A stretch of 64,000 bases of DNA from CSP1-5 sp964348275 (GCA_964348275.1 CAYGBT010000014.1:1-64000), one strand, 5' to 3'; counted from the stretch's first letter, positions 45,320 through 53,749 are shown. Program-made: numbers and translations. Notes: generated by a model from the letters alone, not told the origin.

Positions 45320-46464
45320 CGGTCCTCACTCCTTTCCTCTGGTGCCGGGTATGCGGATGATTCCTCGCCCGAGAGCCAGCGGAGTGCCTCTGCCTGACAA
45401 TCGCCGTAGCACCCCCCGTCAATGGCTCGACGGGCATCCTGCATGAGTCGACCGTAGAAGTGGAGATTGTGGAGTGTGTTGAGACGAAGGCCAAAGATCT
45501 CCCCCGCGACAAACAGGTGACGGAGGTACGCGCGGGAGTAACGGCGGCACGCATCGCACGTACAGGACGGATCCACCGGGGACGGGTCGCGGGCATACTT
45601 GGCCCCCTTGATATTGATGCGGCCGGTGCGCGTAAAGAGATTCCCCGTCCGCCCGTGCCGCGTCGGCATGACGCAATCAAAGAGGTCGACGCCGAGGGCA
45701 ATGGCGCAGAGGAGGTCCTCGGGCGTACCGACCCCCATGAGGTACCGAGGCCGATCGGAGGGGAGGAACGGCAGCGTGGCTCGCAAGCCGTCCTCCATCT
45801 CGGCCTTGCTTTCCCCCACACTGAGACCTCCCACGGCATATCCGTCAAAATCGAGCCGAACGAGCTCGCGAGCCCCCCGTTCTCTGAGATCAGGAAAGAC
45901 CCCACCCTGGACAATCCCGAAAAGGTCCTGGTCGGTCCGCTTGTGGACATCTCTCGACCGCTCCACCCACCGCAGGGTTCGCTCCATGGCATGCCTGGCC
46001 TCGTCGTGGGAAATGGGATAGGGGGGACACTCGTCCAGCGGCATGATAATGTCCGCCCCGAGCGCGTGCTGAATGGCGATCGCCTTTTCCGGGGAGAGGA
46101 AATGTTGCGACCCGTCCAGGTGCGATTGGAACAGGACGCCGTCCTCGGTGACCTTCCGCAGCGGCGCCATGCTGAAGACCTGAAACCCCCCGCTGTCGGT
46201 AAGAATCGGGCCATCCCAGCCCACAAAGGAATGGAGTCCCCCGAGCTCCTGGATCGCCTCGTCACCCGGCCGGAGATAGAGGTGGTAGGTATTGCACAGA
46301 ATAAGCTCCAACCCTGCCTCCCGGACCTCCCGAGGGGAGAGGGCCTTGACCGCACCGGCCGAGGCGCAAGGCATGAAGGCAGGCGTCTCCACCGTCCCAT
46401 GGGCAGTGTGAAGCCTCCCGCGCCGGGCCCCGGACGGATCGATCGCGAGGAGTTCAAACGTCAT
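45316..46464 (-). CDS. tgt: tRNA-guanine transglycosylase (queuine)
   Basis: A 382-residue TIM-barrel enzyme that exchanges guanine 34 for preQ1 in GUN-anticodon tRNAs. Blocks include MPCASAGAVKALSPREV, LILCNTYHLYLRPG, ILTDSGGFQVFSM with the catalytic aspartate, MPLDECPPYP, IVQGGVFPDLRE, GGLSVGESKAEM and LFDCVMPTRHGRTGNLFTR. The zinc site is SCTCDACRRYSRAYLRHL plus a later His. Its start shares one base with the upstream stop (TGATG), and its stop overlaps yajC. Confidence 0.96.
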   Translation of the reverse strand: MTFELLAIDPSGARRGRLHTAHGTVETPAFMPCASAGAVKALSPREVREAGLELILCNTYHLYLRPGDEAIQELGGLHSFVGWDGPILTDSGGFQVFSMAPLRKVTEDGVLFQSHLDGSQHFLSPEKAIAIQHALGADIIMPLDECPPYPISHDEARHAMERTLRWVERSRDVHKRTDQDLFGIVQGGVFPDLRERGARELVRLDFDGYAVGGLSVGESKAEMEDGLRATLPFLPSDRPRYLMGVGTPEDLLCAIALGVDLFDCVMPTRHGRTGNLFTRTGRINIKGAKYARDPSPVDPSCTCDACRRYSRAYLRHLFVAGEIFGLRLNTLHNLHFYGRLMQDARRAIDGGCYGDCQAEALRWLSGEESSAYPAPEERSEDR

Positions 46465-47204
46465 CAGATCTCCACGTTCTCGAAGGTCACCGCAACGCTG
46501 AAGGTCTTAAAGGAAATGGTCCCCGCGACGGCGGAGGCGGTATAGCTCAGGTTCTCGGGGGCCTGCTCCACCAGGACAACCCCCCGAACGTTTTGCTTTC
46601 CCTTTGCCAGGTGCTTCCGTACCCAGCCAATGCGCTGCAGGGTCTCTGACACCAGTTCCTCCCCCTGTCCCCGCTCACCAACGCGCACCACCACCAACGT
46701 TCCGCTGCTGTCACGGGCCAACAGGTCGATCGAACCCACGCCAGTGGAAAACCCTGCTCCAATCGGTTTTCCCTTGTCATCGGTCAAGACGCTGAGCCCC
46801 GGCTCCAAGATCTCCGGCTGCCTCGCGAGGAGCTTCCGGAGCGCTGCCGCATCCAGGTTGAAAACGGGGACGGCCCCTGTAGGACGCGTCTCGGCCGGCA
46901 TTACTTCCTCTTGCTTCTCTTGCTTGTCTTGCCTCTCTTGCTTCCTTCCCTCTGCTTGCTCTTCTTGCTCTTCTTGCTCCTCTTTCTCGACCACCGGCTC
47001 GACGCCCACATCTGGCTCCGCGACTTCTTCTTCGACAGCGAGAAAATCCTGCGAGGAAGTGGCAGCCCGGGCCCGGCCGGCACGCTTCTCTTTTCCTTTC
47101 ACAAGTTCCGTTTCGCGCCCGACGGCCTTGGGCACATGTCCGCAGTTCGGACACGTCATCTGCCCTTCTTCGAGCTGTGTCCCACAGAGTCCGCAGACCA
47201 TCAT
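46464..47204 (-). CDS. Zinc-ribbon protein with NucS-like C-terminal domain lacking catalytic residues
   Basis: A 246-residue protein in three parts. Residues 1-25 are a zinc ribbon (CGLCGTQLEEGQMTCPNCG). Residues about 50-100 are a low-complexity Glu/Gln/Lys linker, reflected in a CTT-rich DNA repeat. Residues about 115-220 resemble the C-terminal nuclease domain of NucS/DUF91: QPEILEPGLSVLTDDKG, GVGSIDLLARDSSGTLVVVR. The first Asp of the PD-(D/E)xK site is present, but the usual ExK strand reads VRVG, so cleavage is doubtful. It sits between queA and tgt and is coupled to tgt by TGATG. GAGGGG abuts the first ATG; the next codon is also ATG. Confidence 0.7.
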   Translation of the reverse strand: MMVCGLCGTQLEEGQMTCPNCGHVPKAVGRETELVKGKEKRAGRARAATSSQDFLAVEEEVAEPDVGVEPVVEKEEQEEQEEQAEGRKQERQDKQEKQEEVMPAETRPTGAVPVFNLDAAALRKLLARQPEILEPGLSVLTDDKGKPIGAGFSTGVGSIDLLARDSSGTLVVVRVGERGQGEELVSETLQRIGWVRKHLAKGKQNVRGVVLVEQAPENLSYTASAVAGTISFKTFSVAVTFENVEI

Positions 47205-47208
47205 CCCC

Positions 47209-48246
47209 TCACAAGATCAACGTTGCGTCACCGTAGCTATAAAACCGGTACCCCTTCTCGATCGCCTCGCCGTACCCTTTTACAATGAGATCCCGACCGG
47301 CGAAGGCACTCACGAGGATCAAGAGCGTGGACCGGGGCAGGTGAAAGTTGGTCACGAGACCATCCACGACCCGAAAGCGGTGTCCGGGGGTAATGAAGAG
47401 GGACGTCGTCCCCTCCCCCGCTCGCATCCCTCCCTCCTGCAGCGCGGCCCCCTCCAATGCCCTGGTGGTCGTGGTCCCGACCGCCACCACCCGCCGCGCC
47501 TCGGCCTTCGCCCGTTTGACCGCGGCCGCGGTCGCCTCGGGAATGGTATACCGCTCCGCCTCCATGCGATGCTGCTCGACCTGCTCGACCGTGACCGGCT
47601 TAAAGGTGCCCACCCCGACGTGCAGGGTCAGAAAGGTAATCTCTACCCCCTGACGTCCCAGGTCTTTCAGAAGGGCGTCGGTAAAATGAAGGCCGGCAGT
47701 GGGAGCCGCGATGGCCCCTGCCTGCATCGCATATACGGTCTGATACCGCTCGGCGTCGAGCGCCCGGTCTCCAGTCCTCGCCCCGCGCTTCACGTACGGC
47801 GGGAGCGGCATCACCCCGATCCGAGGGAGCAGCGTGACGATATCTTCCGGCCCGTCAAACTGCACGAGCCGTCTCCCGCCTAGCGCCCGATCAACGACCT
47901 CAGCGGCCATACCCTCTTGAAAGGTCAGCCGGCGGCCCACGGGTAACTTGTGGCTTGGCTTGCAGAGCGTCCACCACCGGTTCGGCGCTTCTTCCTCTAT
48001 CAGCAAGACCTCGATCTTACCTCCACCACCTCGGTGCCCGTGGAGCCGAGCGGGGATCACCTTGGTATCGTTGAGCACGAGGAGGTCTCCCCGGCGAAGC
48101 ACCCCGCCCAGATCTCGGAAGCGATGGTGATGTATCGCCCTATCCTCCCGGTCGATTACCAGCAGGCGAGAGGCGTCCCGCTCCGGAAGAGGGTACTGGG
48201 CAATCATCCCCTCGGGCAGATGGTAATCAAAATCGGACAGGTTCAT
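47209..48246 (-). CDS. queA: S-adenosylmethionine:tRNA ribosyltransferase-isomerase
   Basis: A 345-residue enzyme that adds the epoxycyclopentane ring of queuosine precursor to tRNA using SAM ribose. It opens with DFDYHLPEGMIAQYPLPERD and has LLVLNDTKVIPARLHG, PLPPYVKRGA, YQTVYAMQAGAIAAPTAGLH, LTLHVGVGTFKPV, and LVTNFHLPRSTLLILVSAFAG. It precedes tgt, the other queuosine gene, with the NucS-like gene between them. The heptad repeat array begins right before its start codon, leaving no conventional promoter there. Confidence 0.96.
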   Translation of the reverse strand: MNLSDFDYHLPEGMIAQYPLPERDASRLLVIDREDRAIHHHRFRDLGGVLRRGDLLVLNDTKVIPARLHGHRGGGGKIEVLLIEEEAPNRWWTLCKPSHKLPVGRRLTFQEGMAAEVVDRALGGRRLVQFDGPEDIVTLLPRIGVMPLPPYVKRGARTGDRALDAERYQTVYAMQAGAIAAPTAGLHFTDALLKDLGRQGVEITFLTLHVGVGTFKPVTVEQVEQHRMEAERYTIPEATAAAVKRAKAEARRVVAVGTTTTRALEGAALQEGGMRAGEGTTSLFITPGHRFRVVDGLVTNFHLPRSTLLILVSAFAGRDLIVKGYGEAIEKGYRFYSYGDATLIL

Positions 48247-48479
48247 GGTTCACACAGTCTACGGTTCACAGTTCACCGTTCACGGACAAACCAGTTGACA
48301 CCTCATGCTTCCTATTGGAATGTCTGATTTCAAATGCCCAACACCCAGGATCCAACACCCAATCTGCGACGTGCGAGATATGTGCCACCCGCTGGTTCAG
48401 AGTTCACCGTTCACGGATAAGACGCCTAGAGATAAAGCCTATCTTCTTCGGTGAACTGTGAACCGTCAACTGTGAACTC
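48247..48479. repeat. Second heptanucleotide repeat locus with inverted halves
   Basis: The whole gap between queA and the SpoIID-like gene is repeat-like. Its queA side reads GGTTCAC, GGTTCAC, AGTTCAC, CGTTCAC. Its other side reads GTTCAGA, GTTCACC, GTTCACG and then, inverted, GGTGAAC, TGTGAAC, CGTCAAC, TGTGAAC. The inverted halves could make a long imperfect hairpin. No gene is present. Confidence 0.8.
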
Positions 48480-49586
48480 TCAGGGGAGGCGGACAAGCTC
48501 TGCCAGGGGGAAATAATGGTTCAGGATACGCGTGTAATCATAGGCGAGATCCGCCATCCCCTTGGCTCCCCACTGACTCAACCCCACCCCGTGTCCCCAT
48601 CCCTGACCAACAAAGAGGAACGCGGGGCCCTCCGGATAGAGGGTAAAACGAGTGCTCCGGATCCGGTCGCGGCCCAGGATTTCCCGGAACCGCGTCCCGA
48701 GGATGCTGATCCAGCCAGCGCCATCCCAAATCCGAAGCCAACGGACCCGACCTGACCGGGTCCGATGGACCGTCTCGATTTGCAGGATCTCTCCCACACG
48801 CCAGCCGGCTTTCATGAGAGCCTCCCGGATCTCGGAGCGAGGGACGCGCGCTTCCCAGTGATGGGGGGGGGCGTCCTTCGAATACGGGTCTTCCACGCCC
48901 ACGATGAACGAGTATTTCTTCTCCCAGACTTCCACCGCATCCTCGGTCCGTCCCCCCGAGGCCGCATGGTAAAACGCTGGAATGATCCGCCCCCGGTAGA
49001 CAAGCACCACGCCCCGGGTCGCCCACACGGCCTTATCCGTTCGGGGGTCTTCACCGTTGATCCCGCGGTAGACCTGAGAGGCGGTCGTAGCCTGCAGGTG
49101 ATACAACGCTCCTGGACTGCCGAGCCGCTCGTACAGGGCAAAGGTCCGGGCCACCACCGCCTGGGTCTTCAACGCCTCGATGGGCCACTCGGGGTTGGCC
49201 TCGACCTTCATCACCCCCCGAACGTAGTCTTCGAGACCGACCTGGTTGACGACCTGAAGACCCCCCGAGGTGTTCCAGACCTCCACACTCCCGCGATAGG
49301 GCCGCCGGTTCATCCAGAAGAGACCCATGTCTGGCCGCAACCGAAAGTGCGCCCCAGCCCTGCCAGTCCAGGCCACGCTGACTTCTTCACCGGGGGGGAG
49401 GACCTGCACCAGGCGACCCTCGATTTCTTCGAGTCGGGACGGCCCCGCGCTCTTCAGCCGAATGTTGGACGCTCCTTCCTTCAACAAGACACGAACCGGC
49501 CACCCCTCTGCCCAGAGGAGCCCGGGGGTGAAGAGAAGCAGGATGCCACTGATTAACCACCTGCCCATCAACGGCCTCCGCTTCAC
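48480..49586 (-). CDS. SpoIID/LytB domain protein, exported
   Basis: A 368-residue protein with a signal peptide (WLISGILLLFTPGLLWAEG). The SpoIID core has GLEDYVRGVMKVEANPEWP with the catalytic glutamate, EALKTQAVVARTFALYERL, HAASGGRTEDAVEVWEKKYS and GQGWGHGVGLSQWGAKGMA. SpoIID is a lytic transglycosylase acting on stem-peptide-free glycan; LytB-type homologues occur in non-sporulating Gram-negatives, as presumably here. The start overlaps the DUF2905 stop as ATGA. Confidence 0.92.
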   Translation of the reverse strand: MKRRPLMGRWLISGILLLFTPGLLWAEGWPVRVLLKEGASNIRLKSAGPSRLEEIEGRLVQVLPPGEEVSVAWTGRAGAHFRLRPDMGLFWMNRRPYRGSVEVWNTSGGLQVVNQVGLEDYVRGVMKVEANPEWPIEALKTQAVVARTFALYERLGSPGALYHLQATTASQVYRGINGEDPRTDKAVWATRGVVLVYRGRIIPAFYHAASGGRTEDAVEVWEKKYSFIVGVEDPYSKDAPPHHWEARVPRSEIREALMKAGWRVGEILQIETVHRTRSGRVRWLRIWDGAGWISILGTRFREILGRDRIRSTRFTLYPEGPAFLFVGQGWGHGVGLSQWGAKGMADLAYDYTRILNHYFPLAELVRLP

Positions 49587-49807
49587 CGGCGACTGAGGAC
49601 GGAAAAAAGAAAAGTCAGGAGGATACTGATCAGGATGGAGGAGGCCAGGGGAAAGTAAAAGGTAAAGTTCCCTTTCTGGATATAAAAATCGCCCGGCAGC
49701 CGCCCGATGAACGGAATTTTTCCCACGACCAGGAGGAGGCCCCCGAGAACGGTCAGGACGATCCCGAAGAGGATCAGCAGCTTGGCGAATCCTTCAAAGC
49801 CGAACAT
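49583..49807 (-). CDS. DUF2905 family small membrane protein
   Basis: A 74-residue protein with two membrane helices: LLILFGIVLTVLGGLLLVVG and FPLASSILISILLTFLF, joined by KIPFIGRLPGDFYIQKGNFT, the conserved DUF2905 loop. Function unknown. GAGGAAG lies next to ATG 49807; a longer frame to 49870 is less likely. It lies between ruvB and the SpoIID-like gene, as is common for this family. Confidence 0.9.
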   Translation of the reverse strand: MFGFEGFAKLLILFGIVLTVLGGLLLVVGKIPFIGRLPGDFYIQKGNFTFYFPLASSILISILLTFLFSVLSRR

Positions 49808-49897
49808 CTTCCTCACCCGCGTGTCCTGATTCACCGCGCACAGAGCCAGCGGTAGTATAGCACTCTCCACTGGAATGTGTCAGCCAGCCCGGTCCAC

Positions 49898-50929
49898 TCA
49901 CTTTGCGTTCGACCACAGATCTCCCTGAGGGCGATTCTTGGGGGTGAGGCCGAAGTGATCAAAGGCCAACCGGGTTGCGGTCCGGCCGCGAGGCGTCCGG
50001 GCCAAGAAGCCTGCCTGGATCAGAAACGGCTCGTAAATGTCCTCGATGGTCCCCTTCTCTTCGCCGACGGCCATGGATAAGGTCTCGAGGCCCACCGGGC
50101 CCCCATCGAATTTCGAGATGAGGGTCTGAAGGATCCGCCGGTCCATGTCGTCCAATCCCCGCTCGTCCACCTCGAGCCGCTCCAGGGCCAGGTGGGCGAT
50201 CGCCTGGGTGATCACCCCATCGCCGAGCACCTGGGCAAAATCGCGCACCCTCCGGAGGAGTCGATTGGCCACCCGTGGCGTGCCGCGCGACCGACCGGCC
50301 AATTCGCCCGCCCCCTCCGGACTGATTTCGGATCCGAGGATCTTCGCGGACCGGAGGATGATCTGGTAAATCTCGTCATCGGTGTAGTAGTCGAGCCGGT
50401 GCATCACCCCGAACCGATTCCGTAGGGGGGCGGTGAGGAGACCTGCCCGCGTGGTGGCTCCGACGAGCGTGAAACGCGGAAGGTCCAGCTTGATGGTTCG
50501 GGCATGGGGACCCTGGCCGATCACGAGGTCTAATTGATACTCCTCCATGGCGGGATAGAGGACCTCCTCCACGACCCGGTTCATCCGGTGGATCTCATCG
50601 ACGAAGAGCACGTCCCGGTCTTCGAGATTCGTCAAGATGGCGGCCACGTCGCCGGGTCGCTCCAAGACCGGACCCGACGTGGCCCGGACAGTCACCTGGA
50701 GTTCCGTTGCAATGAGATAGGCCAGGGTGGTCTTTCCGACGCCCGGGGGACCGTGAAAGAGCACATGATCGAGGGGCTCTCGCCTGGCCCGCGCCGCCTC
50801 GATGAAGACGCGAAGGTTCTCCTTCACCTTGTCCTGACCGACGTATTCCTCCCAGACCTTTGGCCGGACGGTCGGCTCCCACTGCTGATCGTCTTCGACG
50901 GGGCGGCGGCTCACGATGCGCTCGGTCAT
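49898..50929 (-). CDS. ruvB: Holliday junction branch-migration ATPase RuvB
   Basis: A 343-residue AAA+ motor. It opens LRPKVWEEYVGQDKVKENLR-like; Walker A is HGPPGVGKTTLAYLIATEL, Walker B LFVDEIHRMNRVVEE, sensor 1 VGATTRAGLLTAPLRNRFG, arginine finger nearby, and the C-terminal winged helix has IYEPFLIQAGFLARTPRGR. Two RuvB hexamers pump DNA through the RuvA-bound junction. It begins 3 nt after the ruvA stop. Confidence 0.97.
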   Translation of the reverse strand: MTERIVSRRPVEDDQQWEPTVRPKVWEEYVGQDKVKENLRVFIEAARARREPLDHVLFHGPPGVGKTTLAYLIATELQVTVRATSGPVLERPGDVAAILTNLEDRDVLFVDEIHRMNRVVEEVLYPAMEEYQLDLVIGQGPHARTIKLDLPRFTLVGATTRAGLLTAPLRNRFGVMHRLDYYTDDEIYQIILRSAKILGSEISPEGAGELAGRSRGTPRVANRLLRRVRDFAQVLGDGVITQAIAHLALERLEVDERGLDDMDRRILQTLISKFDGGPVGLETLSMAVGEEKGTIEDIYEPFLIQAGFLARTPRGRTATRLAFDHFGLTPKNRPQGDLWSNAK

Positions 50930-50932
50930 GGA

Positions 50933-51550
50933 CTACCCCTTTACCTGCTCGGCCAACACGCGCAGGGCCTGCTTGATCACCATCTCGAATTCCTGATCCC
51001 CGTCCGCGGTCCGGACGGCGCTGGCGGCGGCCCTGGAGGCCGCCGAACGGCTGTAGCCCAGATTCAGCAAGGCAGAGATCACGTCCTGCAGGACCCCTTC
51101 GCTCGGATCCCGCTCCGTCGCGGCGGCCGCCGCGACCGCCTCGAGCAGCGACCGGACCTTTTCTTTGAGCTCAAGCACGATCCGCTCTGCCGTCTTGCGC
51201 CCCACCCCCGGGATGGCGCTGAGGCGCAAAAGGTCCGCCCGCCCGATCGCGGGAATGAGTTCCTCCGCCGTGATGCCAGAGAGGATATTGACCGCCAGGC
51301 GGGGCCCAATTCCCGAGACACCCCGGAGCAAATCGAAAACTTCTCGCTCGTGTTCCGTGAGGAAGCCATACAGATGCAAGGCGTCTTCCCGCACATGCGT
51401 GGCGGTGTAGAGAAGGATGTCGGTCCCCTCATCAGGCAACCGGTAGTAGGTGGAGAGCGGGATGAAGACGCGATACCCGACGCCGTGCACGTCGACAATG
51501 ACCTCGGCGGGATCCCGCTTGGCCAACTGCCCTCTGAGCTGCCCGATCAC
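50933..51550 (-). CDS. ruvA: Holliday junction-binding protein RuvA
   Basis: A 205-residue RuvA. The N-terminal OB fold has IGQLRGQLAKRDPAEVIVDV and GVGYRVFIPLSTYYRLP. Two helix-hairpin-helix motifs follow: LLRGVSGIGPRLAVNIL and LSAIPGVGRKTAERIVLEL. After an alanine-rich linker, the C-terminal domain (DVISALLNLGYSRSAASRAA) contacts RuvB. I use GTG 51550 with a G-rich ribosome site; a longer frame to 51685 runs into repeat DNA and is rejected. Confidence 0.95.
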   Translation of the reverse strand: MIGQLRGQLAKRDPAEVIVDVHGVGYRVFIPLSTYYRLPDEGTDILLYTATHVREDALHLYGFLTEHEREVFDLLRGVSGIGPRLAVNILSGITAEELIPAIGRADLLRLSAIPGVGRKTAERIVLELKEKVRSLLEAVAAAAATERDPSEGVLQDVISALLNLGYSRSAASRAAASAVRTADGDQEFEMVIKQALRVLAEQVKG

Positions 51551-51567
51551 CGGAGCCCCCCTAGTCC

Positions 51568-51850
51568 TTCGATTGTGACAATCGAACAATAGAACATTAG
51601 ACCGCCCCTCGATCTTCCCCCTCGATCTTCCTCGGGGCCGTGAGGCTCTCGCACGGCTCGGGGTGGTGAGCCTGTCGAACCACAATGGGACATTTCCCCT
51701 CCAAGGTCACTCAATTGTTCTACTGTTCCACCCTTCGACAGGACTTCGGCGAGCTCCCTTCGGGTCTGAGCGGTTCGGCCGAGCTCACCGTCGAGGCCTC
51801 AGGGTCGAAGACAGTCGAGCCGCTCAGGGCGGTGAGCATGGTCGAACCGT
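51568..51850. repeat. REP-like repeat region with TGTCGAACC-type units
   Basis: The 333-bp gap upstream of ruvA has no gene. It contains the palindrome TTCGATTGT-GAC..AATCGAA-type at 51568, an inverted pair GAACAATAGAAC / GTTCTACTGTTC, and two direct copies of GGTGAGCCTGTCGAACC / GGTGAGCATGGTCGAACC at about 51665 and 51832. Such GGTGAGC...TCGAAC units are typical dispersed repeats of bacterial intergenic DNA. Confidence 0.7.
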
Positions 51851-51856
51851 TGCTCC

Positions 51857-51885
51857 AAAGGAAACGCACTTTGTGCGTTTCCTTT
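51857..51885 (-). terminator. Rho-independent terminator after the ruvC operon
   Basis: A perfect 13-bp stem AAAGGAAACGCAC / GTGCGTTTCCTTT with a 3-nt loop overlaps the stop codon of the small exported-protein gene. On the minus strand the stem's own TTTCCTTT serves as the T-rich end. It separates ruvC from ruvAB transcription. Confidence 0.8.
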
Positions 51886-52339
51886 AGTATACGATCAAGA
51901 TGCGGGTGAGATCGATACGCCAGCCGTCCGCCGCCCGAGTCATCGGATAACTCCGGACAGATGGGGCGCAGTTAAAACGGGGGACGGTGGGCCCCGAAAC
52001 TTCCAGACCGACCTTCCCCGTCACCACGACGAGCCTGGGCGACCGATAATCCGCCGAGTGGAGCTCAAAGGTGGTATGACAGCAGGTCGTCCGGCATCCC
52101 TGACCGCGCATTCGAACGATGAATTCCTTCCTGGTGAAGAGGCGCTTGGTCGTCGCCGTTCCCCGGTCGTAGATGGCTCCATAATCCTCTGCATGCCAGA
52201 GGTCCAGGATCTCTTCCACGGCCGTGGCGGCCTCCGCCCGGGCCCGCGCGATCTCCTCCGGATCTGCCACCCCCAAGAGGAGCGGGAGCAGGAGCACAAG
52301 GCTATACCGTCGCCATGCGCCTGTGAAGACCCACCCCAT
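51884..52339 (-). CDS. Hypothetical exported protein of 151 aa
   Basis: A protein with a signal peptide (WRRYSLVLLLPLLLGVADP) and a mature part of about 125 residues with the look of an NTF2/SnoaL-like or lumazine-type small domain: EEILDLWHAEDYGAIYDRGT, KRLFTRKEFIVRMRG, then beta strands LVVVTGKVGLEVSG and GWRIDLTRILIVY. Three closely placed cysteines (QGCRTTCC) may form a disulfide. I start at ATG 52339, which overlaps the ruvC 3' end by 38 bp; a start at 52345 is equally possible. No enzyme motif is recognised. Confidence 0.6.
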   Translation of the reverse strand: MGWVFTGAWRRYSLVLLLPLLLGVADPEEIARARAEAATAVEEILDLWHAEDYGAIYDRGTATTKRLFTRKEFIVRMRGQGCRTTCCHTTFELHSADYRSPRLVVVTGKVGLEVSGPTVPRFNCAPSVRSYPMTRAADGWRIDLTRILIVY

Positions 52340-52820
52340 GGACATGACAGATCGCGAGCGCCAAGGCGTCCGTCGCATCGTTGGCAGGGAACGCTGGCGC
52401 GAGGCCGAGGAGCGACGCGACCATCCGCTGGACCTGTGCCTTGGACGCCCTCCCAAAGCCGGTCACCGCGCTCTTGACCTCCAGCGGACTGTACTCGAAG
52501 ACTTCAAGTCCGGCCTCGACCAAGGCCACGAGCGCGGCCCCCCGGGCCTGGCCGAGCTGGAGCGCGGTGCGGACGTTCTTGGCAAAAAAAAGCCCCTCCA
52601 GGACCGCACATCCGGGCCGATGGCGCCCGATGATTTCCTGGAGGGACTGGTGGATCACCTGGAGTCTCAGGGGAAAAGCCTGCCGGGGAGAGGTGGCGAT
52701 CACGCCGTGGGCGATGGAGATGAGGGAGTTGTTTCGCACCTCCACCACGCCATAGCCGGTGGCGGCTGTCCCGGGGTCGATCCCCAGTACCCGCAATCCG
52801 TTGGTTCCCCCCCTGTGCAT
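52302..52820 (-). CDS. ruvC: Holliday junction resolvase RuvC
   Basis: A 172-residue RNase H-fold nuclease. Catalytic acids are visible in VLGIDPGTAATGYGVV, AVLEGLFFAKNVRTALQLGQ and NDATDALALAICH, the last with two aspartates. It cuts Holliday junctions symmetrically after RuvAB migration. It starts 4 nt after the yebC stop and overlaps the next small gene. A terminator then separates it from ruvAB, although they are close. Confidence 0.96.
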   Translation of the reverse strand: MHRGGTNGLRVLGIDPGTAATGYGVVEVRNNSLISIAHGVIATSPRQAFPLRLQVIHQSLQEIIGRHRPGCAVLEGLFFAKNVRTALQLGQARGAALVALVEAGLEVFEYSPLEVKSAVTGFGRASKAQVQRMVASLLGLAPAFPANDATDALALAICHVHGVGLHRRMATV

Positions 52821-52824
52821 CTCC

Positions 52825-53574
52825 CTAGGCCGTCAGGGCCGCCATGATCTCTTCGGGAATATCAAAGTTGGCGTAGACGTGCTGGACGTCGTCGTGCTCC
52901 TCCAGTTCGTCCATCAGACGGAGCACCTGCTCTGCCACCTTCCCCTCGACGCGGACGGTGGACTGGGGCACCATGGTGACCTCCGCCTGCTCGATGGGGA
53001 AGGAGGCCTGCTCGAGTGCTGCCTTGACCCCTCCAAAACCCTTGGGGTCGGTGACGATCTCGTACGTCTGCTCCGCGCCCCGCACATCCTCCGCGCCCGC
53101 CTCAAGGGCCATCGCCAAGAGCTGCTCCTCGTCCACGCCTTTCGCCGAAACCTGGATCAGACCTTTCTTGTTGAACATCCAGCCGACACACCCTACCTCG
53201 CCCAGGTTTCCGCCAAATTTCGAGAAGATTTTTCGGATCTCGGCCGTCGTCCGGTTCCGGTTGTCGGTGACCGCATCGAGAAGCACCGCCACCCCGTGGG
53301 GACCGTACCCTTCGTAGGTGCACTCCTCGTACGAGACGCCTTCCAGTTCGCCGGTCCCCTTCTTGATCGCCCGGATGATGTTCTCCTGGGGCATGTTGGC
53401 GGATTTCGCCTTATCAATAGCATCGCGCAGGCGCGGGTTTCCTGCCGGATCGCCCCCGCCGAGCCGGGCCGAGACCGTGATCTCCCGGATCACCCTGGTG
53501 AACACCCGCCCCCGCTGGGCATCGACTTTCGCCTTTTTATGCTTGATCCCTGCCCATTTGGAATGGCCGGACAT
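52825..53574 (-). CDS. yebC: YebC/PmpR family DNA-binding regulator / ribosome-associated protein
   Basis: A 249-residue member with MSGHSKWAGIKHKKAKVDAQ at the start, then FTRVIREITVSARLGGGDP, RLRDAIDKAKSANMPQENI, YEGYGPHGVAVLLDAVTDN and NLGEVGCVGWMFNKKG. YebC proteins were described as transcription regulators, and more recent work links family members to translation of proline-rich stretches. It is the first gene of the yebC-ruvC cluster. GGAGG precedes the ATG. Confidence 0.95.
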   Translation of the reverse strand: MSGHSKWAGIKHKKAKVDAQRGRVFTRVIREITVSARLGGGDPAGNPRLRDAIDKAKSANMPQENIIRAIKKGTGELEGVSYEECTYEGYGPHGVAVLLDAVTDNRNRTTAEIRKIFSKFGGNLGEVGCVGWMFNKKGLIQVSAKGVDEEQLLAMALEAGAEDVRGAEQTYEIVTDPKGFGGVKAALEQASFPIEQAEVTMVPQSTVRVEGKVAEQVLRLMDELEEHDDVQHVYANFDIPEEIMAALTA

Positions 53575-53635
53575 TCGTGAACCTCCTTCGCTCGAAACGT
53601 ATCGAAAAGTCCTGTCGCTGTAAAGGGAAATCTCC

Positions 53636-53737
53636 TTGACAAGCCCTGGCGCGCGGTGGTAAGTACCCTAGCACATCTGTCTGGACCCCTCAAGGAAGCG
53701 GAGTCGGGGCCACGGGTGATCCCGTGGCTTTCTCTTT
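53636..53737 (+). promoter_or_regulatory. aroF leader: possible promoter and terminator-like hairpin
   Basis: TTGACA at 53636 is a perfect -35, though the -10 at 18 bp (TAAGTA) is poor. At 53709-53728 GCCACGGG-TGAT-CCCGTGGC makes a perfect 8-bp stem with a tetraloop followed by TTTCTCTTT, directly before the ribosome site AGGAAC. A terminator-like hairpin in the leader of a first-step aromatic gene suggests attenuation; no leader peptide rich in aromatic codons is obvious. Confidence 0.45.
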
Positions 53738-53749
53738 CGGAGGAACGCG

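Noticed and set aside
45460..46545. Plus-strand open frame over tgt
   Set aside because: Antisense shadow; tgt is full length with intact zinc site.
51551..51685. 45-codon N-terminal extension of ruvA
   Set aside because: It runs into repeat DNA, and the family N-terminus begins at GTG 51550 with a G-rich ribosome site.
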